A DNA stretch of 64,000 bases from Aquirufa aurantiipilula (GCF_019923745.1 NZ_JAANOG010000003.1:186001-250000); one strand, 5' to 3'. Shown: positions 26,664-35,916, counted from the stretch's first letter. Program-made: numbers and translations. Notes: generated from the sequence alone by a model not told the origin.

Positions 26664-29600
26664 TTAAACCTTGGGTTTAGAAAATTTAGCTGATATAGTG
26701 GCAAAGACAACAAACAATCCTGGAATAAGAATCAATCCTCCTATAGTTCCTAAAATCATCCCTCCAGCAGAAGCTGTCCCAATGGTTCTGTTCCCTATGG
26801 CACCTGCTCCACTTGAAATCATCAAAGGAATCAATCCAGCTACAAAGGCAAAGGAAGTCATTAAAATAGGTCGTAAACGAGCAAAAGCTCCTTGCTTAGC
26901 CGCATCAATAATACTGACTCCTTGTTTCATTTGCGCCAAGGCAAATTCCACAATCAAAATGGCATTTTTACCCAACAATCCGATGAGCATAACCATAGCC
27001 ACCTGAGCATAAATGTTGTTTTGTAATCCAAATACCTGTAAGAATAGATACACGCCAAAGGCTCCCATTGGCAAAAAGATTAGCACCGGGAATGGCATAA
27101 GGAAGGATTCGTATTGAGCTGAAAGCAATAAATACACAAATACCAAACAAATGATAAAAATGAAAATAGCTTGATTCCCTGCCAAAAACTCTTCACGGGT
27201 CATACCTGACCATTCTATGGTATATCCTCTAGGAAGATTTTTCGCCGCTTGTGCTTGAATTTCCTTTAAGGCCTCCCCGGTACTGAAACCAGGAGCTGGC
27301 TCCCCATTCACCATGGCAGAAGTAAACATATTGAATCGAGTCAACTGCTCTGGTCCATATACCCTACGCATCTTCATAAACGACGAATAAGGCACCATTT
27401 CTCCATCCTTATTTTTGGCATAAAATTTCATAACATCATCAGGATGAATTCGATAACTCGGGTCCACTTGCACCATAACTTTGTACATCTGTCCAAATCG
27501 GATAAAGTTAGTGGCGTAAAAACTACCCAATAAAGTTTGTAAATTATCCATGGCCGAAATCACATTGACCCCTTTCTGAGCAGCCGCTGATTGGTCAACT
27601 TCCAACATATATTGAGGGAAAGTTGGGTCAAAGCTGGAAAAAGTATTTTGAATGGATGCGGACTCATTCAGTTTTTTAGCAAACTCTAATGTCACGGCAG
27701 AAAGTTTTTGCAAATCTCCACTACCCGATCTGTCTTGCACACGGAATTCAAATCCAGAAGCATTTCCAAAACCAGGCACTGCCGGTGGTGGAATAAGTTG
27801 AATGCTCGCTTCTTTAATTTCCTTGGTTTTTTCGCGAACTTCATCAATTACCTGATCTAAGTTTTTATCACGTACATCCCAGGGTTTTAAGGTCACAATA
27901 CCCATACCAAAAGAAGCTCCGCTTCCGTCTGTCAATAAGCTAAATCCTGCCAAACTTGAAAAAGATTCAATGGCAGAAACACTCTTAATTTGCTTATAGA
28001 CATCATCCATCACTTTTTCGGTTCTTTCCAAGGTAGCTCCCGATGGTGTCGTTACATTGACATACAAAGTTCCTTGATCTTCCGTTGGAATAAAACCCGT
28101 AGGTACTTGTCGTACCAAAAAGACGGTAGCCAAAGTAAAAATCCCCAGCGTTCCCCACATGATGGTTCTACGATGGATAAAAAATTGTACCACACCTAAA
28201 TACTTATTCGCAATCTTATCATATCGATGATTGAAGGCTATGAAGAATCTGCCCAAGATATTTTTATCATCTAAATGGGGCTTTTTTAACAGCAATACAC
28301 AAAGAGCTGGGGTTAAGGTTAAGGCCGTTAATCCTGATAAGGCAATGGATATAGCCATAGTTACCGAAAACTGCCTAAAGAAAACTCCCACTGGTCCAGA
28401 TAAAAAGGCCACCGGCACAAATACCGAAACCATGACCAAGGTTATGGCCATAATGGCTCCAGAAATTTCAAACATGGCTTCTTTGGTAGCAGCAAGAACT
28501 GACATGTTCTTTTCTTCCATTTTGGCATGGACCGCTTCTACCACGACTATGGCATCATCCACGACAATACCAATGGCTAATACCAAAGAGAATAGTGTCA
28601 GCAAATTGATAGAGAAACCAAAAAAGAGCATGAAGCTAAAGGTTCCAACCAACGATACGGGTACTGCAATGATGGGTACTAAAGTTGCTCTCCAATCCTG
28701 CAAGAAGATAAACACCACCAATGCCACCAATAAAAAGGCTTCCAAAAGTGTTTTTATTACCTCATGAATTGATGCATCTAAAAAGCGAGATACGTCATAA
28801 CTAATCGTATAACCCATACCCGGAGGAAAGGTGCTAACTTTTAATTCTTCTAAGCGTTTCTTGACATTAGCAATAACCTCTGCGGCATTAGATCCAGGTC
28901 TTTGCTTCAATAAAATAGCAGCCGATGGCTTTCCATTTTCCTTCGATAAAACATCATAATCCAAAGAGCCAAACTCAATATCGGCTACATCTTTTAAGCG
29001 CAATAATTGACCAGATTCGGTTGACTTGATGATGAGATTTTCATACTCTGCCACTTGGGTAAACTTACCGGTGTATCGAAGAACGTATTGCAAGGCTTGA
29101 GCTCTTTTACCTGAGCTTTCCCCAATTTTACCTGGTGCGGCTTCTACGTTTTGACTCCGCAATGCCGCTACTACGTCATCCGCTGAAAGTTTATAGGCAA
29201 ACAATCGATCTGGGTGTAACCAAATACGCATGGCATACTCACGCTGACCCATAATGTCCGCAAAACCCACCCCATTGATACGCTTTAATTCCGGCAACAC
29301 GTTGATGTCCGCGAAGTTGTAAATAAACTTTTCATCGATGCTGGGATCTGAACTTAATAAGTTCACATACAGCAACATACTGTTTACCTCTTTCTCCGTC
29401 ATTACACCGGCCTTAATAACTTCTTCAGGCATTTCGTCCAAAACCGTCTGTACCCTGGTTTGAACGTTTACGGCCGCCACGTCAGGATCAGTACCTACTT
29501 CAAAATAAACCTGAATAATACTTGTCCCGTCATTTCCAGAAACGGAAGTCATGTAGGTCATTCCTGCCACGCCATTAATGGCACGTTCCAAAGGCGTCAC

Positions 29601-29783
29601 TACGGCTTTCGCACATACTTCCGCATTAGCTCCTGTATATTTCGTTGTAACCGTTACCGCCGGAGGAACAATATCCGGAAACTGCGTAATGGGTAATTGT
29701 TGCATAGAAATAACTCCCAAAATCACAATGAAGAGGGAAACAACAATGGCCAGAACCGGTCGGGTTATAAATTTTTGTACCAT
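26664..29783 (-). CDS. RND efflux permease (HAE1/AcrB family)
   Basis: A 1039-residue inner-membrane pump with 12 predicted helices and two large periplasmic loops. Proton-relay residues are visible: the Asp pair in GIVVDDAIVVVEAVHA (TM4) and the Lys in LLGKNAILIVEFALAQM (TM10). The start QKFITRPVLAIVVSLFIVI and the porter-domain sequence PPAVTVTTKYTGANAEV are typical of hydrophobe/amphiphile (multidrug) pumps and not of heavy-metal CzcA pumps. It exports drugs, detergents or bile-type compounds from the periplasm. It sits between adaptor and outer-membrane channel genes. Confidence 0.95.
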   Translation of the reverse strand: MVQKFITRPVLAIVVSLFIVILGVISMQQLPITQFPDIVPPAVTVTTKYTGANAEVCAKAVVTPLERAINGVAGMTYMTSVSGNDGTSIIQVYFEVGTDPDVAAVNVQTRVQTVLDEMPEEVIKAGVMTEKEVNSMLLYVNLLSSDPSIDEKFIYNFADINVLPELKRINGVGFADIMGQREYAMRIWLHPDRLFAYKLSADDVVAALRSQNVEAAPGKIGESSGKRAQALQYVLRYTGKFTQVAEYENLIIKSTESGQLLRLKDVADIEFGSLDYDVLSKENGKPSAAILLKQRPGSNAAEVIANVKKRLEELKVSTFPPGMGYTISYDVSRFLDASIHEVIKTLLEAFLLVALVVFIFLQDWRATLVPIIAVPVSLVGTFSFMLFFGFSINLLTLFSLVLAIGIVVDDAIVVVEAVHAKMEEKNMSVLAATKEAMFEISGAIMAITLVMVSVFVPVAFLSGPVGVFFRQFSVTMAISIALSGLTALTLTPALCVLLLKKPHLDDKNILGRFFIAFNHRYDKIANKYLGVVQFFIHRRTIMWGTLGIFTLATVFLVRQVPTGFIPTEDQGTLYVNVTTPSGATLERTEKVMDDVYKQIKSVSAIESFSSLAGFSLLTDGSGASFGMGIVTLKPWDVRDKNLDQVIDEVREKTKEIKEASIQLIPPPAVPGFGNASGFEFRVQDRSGSGDLQKLSAVTLEFAKKLNESASIQNTFSSFDPTFPQYMLEVDQSAAAQKGVNVISAMDNLQTLLGSFYATNFIRFGQMYKVMVQVDPSYRIHPDDVMKFYAKNKDGEMVPYSSFMKMRRVYGPEQLTRFNMFTSAMVNGEPAPGFSTGEALKEIQAQAAKNLPRGYTIEWSGMTREEFLAGNQAIFIFIICLVFVYLLLSAQYESFLMPFPVLIFLPMGAFGVYLFLQVFGLQNNIYAQVAMVMLIGLLGKNAILIVEFALAQMKQGVSIIDAAKQGAFARLRPILMTSFAFVAGLIPLMISSGAGAIGNRTIGTASAGGMILGTIGGLILIPGLFVVFATISAKFSKPKV

Positions 29784-29792
29784 AGTTCTTGC

Positions 29793-30914
29793 TTAAAGTG
29801 TTTTAGATTTTTCCAAAATGCGACGCATAGGAATATACTCTCCTTTGATCTTTTGTCCTTGTTTAACTAATTGAATTCCTTCCACCAAAATGGTATCCGA
29901 GGAGCTAAATCCTTTTACTAAATAAAAGTGCGGCATCCGAATTTCAGGTATTAAACTTTTCATCTTCAAAATCCCTGTTTTATCCTTGACAAAAACATAA
30001 TTTTTCTCCTGAATTTCGAATACCGCCTTTTGTGGTAATAACCAGTAACCATTCACCTTTTTAGGCATTTGAACGCGACCAGAAGAACCATGTTTCAACA
30101 GTTTTTCTGGATTATCAAATCTTGCTCGAAAAGCGATATTACCTGTATTCTTATCAAACTCACCTTCAATCGTTTCCACTTTACCCATGTAAGGATACAA
30201 TTCCCCATTGGCCAATAATAATGAAACCGAAGTATTGTGTTTAAAGCCCTCGCCTAACTCCGCAAATGCCAAATATTCCTTTTCAGAAACATTGAAATAG
30301 GCAAATACATTTTTAGTGTCGGATAAAGTGGTGAGTAAAGTTCCCTCGTCAACTAAGCTACCTGATTTGAAAGGTAAACGGTCTACAACGCCATCAAATG
30401 GTGCCCGAATAGAAGAGTATTCTACGCGTAATTGAGCCGCTTTCACATGCGCTTCAGCTTCCTCTTTTTTCGCTTTTAATCCTTCTATTTTAGCTAGGGC
30501 AATGGCTAATTGGTTTTTCGCAATGACATTTTTCTCCACCAATAATCGTGTATTGATCAATTCCAACTCCTCGGCTTTGATGTCCGCCATGGTTTGATTC
30601 AACACTGATTTGGCACGCATCACTTCGGCCAAATATTCCAAATTATTAATGGTAAATAAGACTTGTCCTTTACGAACCGCTTTTCCTTCATCCACATGTA
30701 TTTTATCCAAATAGCCTTTTACTCGGGCCCGTATTTCTACGTTATTGATGGCATTGATATCTGCCACAAACTCCTGAGAAATTGTCGTATCCATTTGAAT
30801 AGGTACACTGACTTCTAGACTGGAAATCTCCTGACTATTGTTTTCGTTTTTGGTACCACATGCTTGTAAAAGGAGTATACCCATACAAAACACTAGCTTA
30901 GACGCTCGATTCAT
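29793..30914 (-). CDS. RND efflux periplasmic adaptor lipoprotein (membrane fusion protein)
   Basis: A 373-residue AcrA-like adaptor. The signal MNRASKLVFCMGILLLQACG has a lipobox with Cys19. The biotinyl-lipoyl-like domain starts at INAINNVEIRARVKGYLDKI, followed by a helical hairpin (about 100-160, MADIKAEELELINTRLLVEK) and the second lipoyl half at YSSIRAPFDGVVDRLPFKSG. It links the permease to the outer-membrane channel. The first gene of the core tripartite unit, it starts one base after the stop of a small secreted protein. Confidence 0.92.
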   Translation of the reverse strand: MNRASKLVFCMGILLLQACGTKNENNSQEISSLEVSVPIQMDTTISQEFVADINAINNVEIRARVKGYLDKIHVDEGKAVRKGQVLFTINNLEYLAEVMRAKSVLNQTMADIKAEELELINTRLLVEKNVIAKNQLAIALAKIEGLKAKKEEAEAHVKAAQLRVEYSSIRAPFDGVVDRLPFKSGSLVDEGTLLTTLSDTKNVFAYFNVSEKEYLAFAELGEGFKHNTSVSLLLANGELYPYMGKVETIEGEFDKNTGNIAFRARFDNPEKLLKHGSSGRVQMPKKVNGYWLLPQKAVFEIQEKNYVFVKDKTGILKMKSLIPEIRMPHFYLVKGFSSSDTILVEGIQLVKQGQKIKGEYIPMRRILEKSKTL

Positions 30915-30915
30915 T

Positions 30916-31197
30916 TTACTTTTCTTTAGTTTCGGCTATTGCCTGTTGTTTATAAGAACTACGTGCCAATCCTTTGCTCACAGCTACTTTTTGTTCGATC
31001 AATGTCTCTCTTTTTCTGTACTTCGGTGTCTCATGACTCGTTTGTTGAGAATACCCTTTTTCGATGACTTGAATAACTTTAGCTTCGGACTTTACATTTT
31101 TATTAAGCTGGGCTTTATAATTAGCTGGTACTTGGCTAATCCCTATGTGTGCACAGCATACACATAGCATTAACATGAAAAATTTCATATGATTCAA
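30916..31197 (-). CDS. Small secreted protein of unknown function upstream of the efflux genes
   Basis: A 93-residue protein with an N-terminal signal peptide (MKFFMLMLCVCCAHIGISQ) and a mature part of about 70 residues rich in Lys, Gln, Glu and Ser, without a recognised domain. ATGs at 31197 and 31188 are both possible starts. Its stop is one base before the adaptor start, which suggests translation coupled to the efflux operon. It may be a periplasmic accessory of the pump, but there is no direct evidence. Confidence 0.6.
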   Translation of the reverse strand: MNHMKFFMLMLCVCCAHIGISQVPANYKAQLNKNVKSEAKVIQVIEKGYSQQTSHETPKYRKRETLIEQKVAVSKGLARSSYKQQAIAETKEK

Positions 31198-31280
31198 ATT
31201 AATAGATGCGCGAAAGCCTTAAGCTTCACCCACCTGTTACAAGAAATGTTTTATTGTGTTTTGTTTCTAATTGTGCGGAT

Positions 31281-31601
31281 TTAGACCGACAATTGGGGAG
31301 GAGGACAAATCATGTCCAAGGAAATATCCTGATACGGATTAGCTTTCAATGAAAGTACTAAATCCGATTGAATCACTTGAAACAATTGAAAATGAGGTGC
31401 AGGTTGTAAAAGAAAAGCAAATCCCTCTTCTTCCATATCTTCTACTTCATCAGAAGTTTGACCTGCAGAATTGATGTCAGAGAACTGATCTACCCAAACT
31501 TTAGATGTTTCGTGGGAATTCTTAATCGTGCTCAAAATCAAACTGTCGTTTATCATCAAAACGGCAAGTAAAAAAAAGCACCACGTTAATAAATTCCTCA
31601 T
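31281..31601 (-). CDS. Small protein with N-terminal hydrophobic signal, function unknown
   Basis: A 106-residue protein. Residues 1-28 are hydrophobic (MRNLLTWCFFLLAVLMINDS), a signal peptide or anchor; an acidic stretch (SDEVEDMEEEGFAF) follows, and the end reads DMICPPPQLSV. From memory, small secreted proteins ending in a Pro-rich motif occur upstream of efflux operons in Bacteroidota, but the His/Cys residues of the metal-linked ones are absent here. It lies 83 bp upstream of the other small gene. A 28-bp imperfect palindrome sits 22 bp before its ATG. Confidence 0.55.
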   Translation of the reverse strand: MRNLLTWCFFLLAVLMINDSLILSTIKNSHETSKVWVDQFSDINSAGQTSDEVEDMEEEGFAFLLQPAPHFQLFQVIQSDLVLSLKANPYQDISLDMICPPPQLSV

Positions 31602-31623
31602 CTAGGCAAATAAAATGTCATTT

Positions 31624-31651
31624 GGTTTAAACAAGTATACATGATTAAACC
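31624..31651. promoter_or_regulatory. 28-bp imperfect palindrome, operator candidate for the efflux operon
   Basis: The outer arms GGTTTAA and TTAAACC surround a core GTATAC; 12 of 14 base pairs are symmetric. It lies 22 bp upstream of the start at 31601, where a repressor or activator would bind. No regulator gene lies in the operon, so a regulator would have to be encoded elsewhere. Confidence 0.5.
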
Positions 31652-31696
31652 CAAAAACTACAAAATCGTTTTAATAAATATAAAATCTCTCTCTTC

Positions 31697-31948
31697 TTAC
31701 TCCTTGATTTCCTCAAAAGGAACGTAGTCACCATCGTCAGCTTTAGTCGTCCGAGGCTTGGATTTAGCTTGGGGTGGTACATAGTCCACATCAATGCTCC
31801 CTTCTCTCTTGGTGGCCTCCTTTTGTCGATATGCCTGTTCAGATTGCTGTCTATGTACTTGAGTGATGATATAACTCTTAAACAGCAATTTGAACAAAGG
31901 CCTAATGACGTAGATAAACAAGAAAATAAGTCCGAGAATCTTTAACAT
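31697..31948 (-). CDS. DUF4834-like small membrane protein
   Basis: An 83-residue protein with one N-terminal hydrophobic helix (LKILGLIFLFIYVIRPLFKLLF) followed by a charged tail with two similar short motifs, VDYVPPQ and GDYVPFEE. This layout fits the DUF4834 family of Bacteroidota; the function is unknown. It begins 18 bp after the carB stop and may be part of the same transcript. Confidence 0.65.
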   Translation of the reverse strand: MLKILGLIFLFIYVIRPLFKLLFKSYIITQVHRQQSEQAYRQKEATKREGSIDVDYVPPQAKSKPRTTKADDGDYVPFEEIKE

Positions 31949-31966
31949 GTTTCTATTTTTTGTCTA

Positions 31967-34795
31967 TTAACGACTTAAATATAAATTTCGTTCCCCATAC
32001 ACCTTCCTGAAAAACTCATCTTTCAAATCATCAATGAAATATATGGCTTCCCCAGTGGATTTCATCTCGGGACCTAATTCCATGTTGACATTCGGAAATT
32101 TATTGAAAGAAAATACAGGAATCTTTATGGCGTATCCTTTTTTAACAGGTTTGAAATCAAAATCCTTTACTTTTTTATCCCCAAGCATCACCTTTGTAGC
32201 ATAATTTACATAAGGCTCTTGATAAGCTTTACAAATAAAAGGTACCGTTCTAGAAGCTCTAGGGTTAGCTTCAATGATGTACACAACTTCATTTTTAACA
32301 GCGAATTGAATATTCAACAATCCTTTTGTCTTTAAAGCAACCGCAATTTTCTTCGTATGGTCTTCAATTTGCTTGATGACGTTTTCAGACAAATCAAATG
32401 GAGGTAAGACAGAATGTGAATCTCCTGAGTGAATTCCAGCAGGCTCAATATGCTCCATTACACCAATAATGTATACATCTTCTCCATCACAAATGGCATC
32501 TGCCTCCGCTTCAATCGCATTTTCAAGGAAGTGATCTAATAAGATTTTATTCCCCGGAATATCACGCAAAATATCTACTACATGTTGCTCCAATTCTTGT
32601 TCGTTGATGACAATCTTCATGGATTGACCACCCAAAACGTAACTTGGACGCACTAATAATGGATATCCTAACTCACGACCTAAAAGCACCGCATTATCAG
32701 CATCTTCACAAACGCCAAATTTAGGATAAGGAATATCTAAATCTTTCAAAAGACTAGAGAAAGCTCCCCGATCTTCTGCCAAATCCAACGCTTCAAATGA
32801 AGTACCTAAGATTTTAATGCCATATTTAGATAACTTCTCAGCTAATTTCAAAGCGGTTTGACCACCCAATTGTACGATTACTCCTTCCGGTTTTTCATGT
32901 TGAATGATGTCATAGACATGCTCCCAAAATACAGGTTCAAAATATAATTTGTCAGCAATATCAAAATCCGTAGAAACAGTTTCAGGATTGGAGTTGATCA
33001 TGATGGTTTCATATCCTGCTTCCTTAGCGGCTAAAACACCGTGTACACAAGAATAATCAAACTCAATTCCTTGACCGATGCGGTTAGGGCCAGAACCTAG
33101 AACCACTACTTTTTTACGGTCAGAAGACTTGGATTCATTATCCATGGAGTCTGTACTTTGACCAAAAGTGGAATAATAATATGGAGTTTTTGCTTCAAAT
33201 TCCGCTGCGCAAGTATCCACACATTTGTATAAACGCTTAATTCCAAGGTTGTTACGCTTATCGTACACCTCAGATTCTAAGCAACGTAAGGCATGAGCAA
33301 TTTGACGATCTGCAAATCCTTTGTGTTTAGCTTCTTCCAATAAATCTGTTGGAATGCTAGCTAAGGTAAAACGTTCAATTTCTTTTTCGACACGTACCAA
33401 ATCTTCAATTTGGTTCAAGAACCATTTATCTATACGTGTTAGTTGCTGAATGGTCTTGAAAGAGATTCCCATTTTAAAGGCATCATAGACATGGAACAAA
33501 CGATTCCATGAAGGATTAGCCAAAGAATGCATGATAGCATCTTGATCTCTCAATTCCTTTCCGTCAGCACCCAGACCATTACGCTTAATTTCCAAGGATT
33601 GACAAGCCTTTTGCAATGCCTCTTGGAAATTACGGCCGATTCCCATGGTTTCTCCTACCGACTTCATTTGAAGACCTAATGAGCGATCAGCTCCTTTGAA
33701 TTTATCAAAATTCCAACGTGGAACTTTCACAATCACGTAATCTAAAGCTGGCTCAAAATAGGCTGAGGTCGTTCCAGTGATGGCATTACTCAACTCATCC
33801 AAGTTATAACCAATGGCCATTTTGGCTGCAATTTTTGCTATCGGATAACCAGTCGCTTTAGAAGCCAATGCCGATGAACGAGAAACACGAGGGTTAATTT
33901 CAATGGCAATGATTTCATCCGTTTCAGGATTCAGTGCAAATTGAACATTACATCCACCCGCAAATTTTCCAATCGCATTCATCATCATGATAGCCATATC
34001 ACGCATACGTTGGTATATCGTATCTGGCAAGGTCATGGCTGGAGCCACTGTAATGGAATCTCCAGTATGAATACCCATTGGGTCAAAATTCTCAATGGAG
34101 CAAATGATGATAACGTTACCTAAATTATCACGTAATAACTCCAATTCATATTCTTTCCAGCCCATGATGGACTGTTCAACCAAAACCTCATGTGTAGGTG
34201 ATGCATGTAAACCTTTATTTAAAGCAGCATCAAAGTCCTTAGGATCATTCACAAATCCACCACCTGTTCCACCCAAGGTAAATGATGGACGAATTACTAA
34301 GGGGAAACCTGTTTCTTGAGCAATTTCTTTTCCTTCTAGGAATGAACGAGCTGTTCTTCCTTTACACACTCCCACTCCCAACTCCAACATTTTCAAACGG
34401 AATTTCTCCCGATCTTCTGTGGTTTCGATGGCTTTTATATCAACCCCGATTATTTTCACTCCGTATTTTTCCCAAACACCCGCTTCTTCGCAATCGATAG
34501 CCAAGTTCAAAGCTGTTTGACCACCCATGGTTGGTAACACTGCATCTATTTGATGTCTCTCCAAAATATGAATGATGGAAGCTCTATCTAATGGCTTCAA
34601 ATACACATGATCGGCGTTCATAGGATCCGTCATGATGGTAGCAGGGTTGGAATTGATCAGAATCACTTCGATTCCTTCTTCTAGCAAGGAACGAGCAGCT
34701 TGAGAACCAGAATAATCAAACTCACAGGCTTGACCAATTACAATAGGACCAGAACCGATAATCAGAACGGAACGGATAGATAAATCTTTTGGCAC
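31967..34795 (-). CDS. carB: Carbamoyl-phosphate synthase large subunit without the C-terminal regulatory domain
   Basis: CarB makes carbamoyl phosphate from bicarbonate, ammonia and two ATP, for arginine and pyrimidine synthesis. Both ATP-grasp halves are present: the first from SVLIIGSGPIVIGQACEFDY, the second from KVVVLGSGPNRIGQGIEFDY (about residue 555). The protein ends soon after LGPEMKSTGEAI, at 942 residues, where the E. coli enzyme (1073) continues with an MGS-like allosteric domain. UMP and ornithine control through that domain should therefore be missing. carA is not adjacent. Confidence 0.95.
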   Translation of the reverse strand: MPKDLSIRSVLIIGSGPIVIGQACEFDYSGSQAARSLLEEGIEVILINSNPATIMTDPMNADHVYLKPLDRASIIHILERHQIDAVLPTMGGQTALNLAIDCEEAGVWEKYGVKIIGVDIKAIETTEDREKFRLKMLELGVGVCKGRTARSFLEGKEIAQETGFPLVIRPSFTLGGTGGGFVNDPKDFDAALNKGLHASPTHEVLVEQSIMGWKEYELELLRDNLGNVIIICSIENFDPMGIHTGDSITVAPAMTLPDTIYQRMRDMAIMMMNAIGKFAGGCNVQFALNPETDEIIAIEINPRVSRSSALASKATGYPIAKIAAKMAIGYNLDELSNAITGTTSAYFEPALDYVIVKVPRWNFDKFKGADRSLGLQMKSVGETMGIGRNFQEALQKACQSLEIKRNGLGADGKELRDQDAIMHSLANPSWNRLFHVYDAFKMGISFKTIQQLTRIDKWFLNQIEDLVRVEKEIERFTLASIPTDLLEEAKHKGFADRQIAHALRCLESEVYDKRNNLGIKRLYKCVDTCAAEFEAKTPYYYSTFGQSTDSMDNESKSSDRKKVVVLGSGPNRIGQGIEFDYSCVHGVLAAKEAGYETIMINSNPETVSTDFDIADKLYFEPVFWEHVYDIIQHEKPEGVIVQLGGQTALKLAEKLSKYGIKILGTSFEALDLAEDRGAFSSLLKDLDIPYPKFGVCEDADNAVLLGRELGYPLLVRPSYVLGGQSMKIVINEQELEQHVVDILRDIPGNKILLDHFLENAIEAEADAICDGEDVYIIGVMEHIEPAGIHSGDSHSVLPPFDLSENVIKQIEDHTKKIAVALKTKGLLNIQFAVKNEVVYIIEANPRASRTVPFICKAYQEPYVNYATKVMLGDKKVKDFDFKPVKKGYAIKIPVFSFNKFPNVNMELGPEMKSTGEAIYFIDDLKDEFFRKVYGERNLYLSR

Positions 34796-34864
34796 GGGAT
34801 GAATTTATTTTGTATCAATAGAAAACAAATTTTTAGACCTTTACACTTAGGCTCAAAAATTGTA

Positions 34865-34872
34865 CAAAGTTA
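34865..34872 (-). promoter_or_regulatory. Promoter -7 element candidate for carB
   Basis: The minus strand reads TAACTTTG, an exact TAnnTTTG match, about 70 bp upstream of the carB ATG at 34795. No good -33 box is seen. Confidence 0.45.
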
Positions 34873-34978
34873 GCAGTTGAAGCCCGAATTGGGAAACGTT
34901 ATTGAAAATAAAAATCAGGAATTTTAAGCACATAGACCTTTTACCTGATTTGATTTCTTTTCGTCCCATTATTTCCCG

Positions 34979-34986
34979 TAATTTTG
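34979..34986 (+). promoter_or_regulatory. Promoter -7 element candidate for folA
   Basis: TAATTTTG fits TAnnTTTG and lies 17 bp before a GTG at 35004. It sits inside the reading frame that begins at 34902, so it argues that translation starts at the GTG. Confidence 0.5.
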
Positions 34987-35003
34987 ATAAAAATAAAAAT
35001 CCC

Positions 35004-35495
35004 GTGATCAAAATAATCGTGGCTTGTGATGAAAAAAACGTCATCGGCAAAAACAATCAACTCATTTGGCACCTTCCGGCAGACCTAAAACATTTCAAAA
35101 ATTTGACCACCGGACATTCCATCATCATGGGAAGAAAGACTTTTGATTCCATTGGGAAAGCCTTACCAAACCGCAATAATTTGGTGGTCAGTCGACAAAA
35201 CCACCTCCAAAGCGAAGGCATTATTCTTTGTCAATCTTTGGACGAAGCCATTTTAAAAGCAAAAAGCCTTTCCAGAGATGATATTTTCATCATTGGAGGA
35301 GCTGAAATTTACAAACAAGCGCTGGAGATTGCTGACCAAGTCATTCTAACACGCTTGCATGATTATTTTGACGGTGATGCCTTTTTTCCCGAACTTTCTG
35401 GCCAAGAATGGGAAATCATACACACTGAAAGAGGTATAACCGATGAAAAAAATCCCTATCAGTATAGTTTTTTAACTTACCAAAGAATCCAATAA
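35004..35495 (+). CDS. folA: Dihydrofolate reductase
   Basis: DHFR reduces dihydrofolate with NADPH. From the GTG at 35004 the protein reads (V)IKIIVACDEKNVIGKNNQLI, then WHLPADLKHFKNLTTGHSII, MGRKTFDSIGKALPNRNN and IIGGAEIYKQALEIADQVIL, all standard DHFR blocks. This start gives 163 residues, the usual size. The in-frame ATG at 34902 would add 34 residues not found in the family and would precede a promoter candidate. Its stop is one base before moaE. Confidence 0.94.
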   Translation: MIKIIVACDEKNVIGKNNQLIWHLPADLKHFKNLTTGHSIIMGRKTFDSIGKALPNRNNLVVSRQNHLQSEGIILCQSLDEAILKAKSLSRDDIFIIGGAEIYKQALEIADQVILTRLHDYFDGDAFFPELSGQEWEIIHTERGITDEKNPYQYSFLTYQRIQ

Positions 35496-35496
35496 C

Positions 35497-35916
35497 ATGG
35501 AAAGAAAAGTGGCATTATTGGAGCAAGCCATCCAGCTGGATGCATTTTATCCCTTTTTGCAAGATGATATGGCCGGAGGAATTTGCTTATTTATCGGTAC
35601 CATTCGAAATAAAAATCAAAACAAAGACGTGAAATCACTGGATATGGAAGCTTACCCGCCCATGGCCGTGAAACAAATAAACCTATTGATTGATCAAGCT
35701 GGTTCAAAATGGCCCATACAAAAAGTGGCGATGGCTCATCGAACAGGTCCTTTGCAAATTGGAGATATTGCCGTACTTATTGGGGTAACTTGCGTACATC
35801 GTGCCGAAGCATTTCAAGCTTGTCAGTGGCTTATCGACCGACTAAAAGAAGAAGTACCCATTTGGAAAAATGAATTTTATGAAGATGGCTCGTCTTGGTT
35901 AGTTCCCCACCCTTGA
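35497..35916 (+). CDS. moaE: Molybdopterin synthase catalytic subunit
   Basis: MoaE puts the dithiolene sulfurs into cyclic pyranopterin monophosphate, taking sulfur from MoaD. The 139-residue protein has FIGTIRNKNQNKDVKSLDME, the AYPPMA motif, HRTGPLQIGDIAVLIGV, VHRAEAFQACQWLIDRLK and the active-site stretch VPIWKNEFYEDGSSW. No other molybdenum cofactor gene is visible in the window. It is one base downstream of folA, and its last 40 bp overlap the 3' end of the LuxE-like gene on the other strand. Confidence 0.93.
   Translation: MERKVALLEQAIQLDAFYPFLQDDMAGGICLFIGTIRNKNQNKDVKSLDMEAYPPMAVKQINLLIDQAGSKWPIQKVAMAHRTGPLQIGDIAVLIGVTCVHRAEAFQACQWLIDRLKEEVPIWKNEFYEDGSSWLVPHP

Noticed and set aside
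28231-28767. Plus-strand frame of 178 codons
   Set aside because: Antisense to the RND permease; Lys/Thr/Met-rich composition is typical of a shadow frame.
34853-35056. Minus-strand frame of 67 codons across the carB/folA intergenic region
   Set aside because: It overlaps the promoter candidates of both genes and the folA start; no domain is seen.
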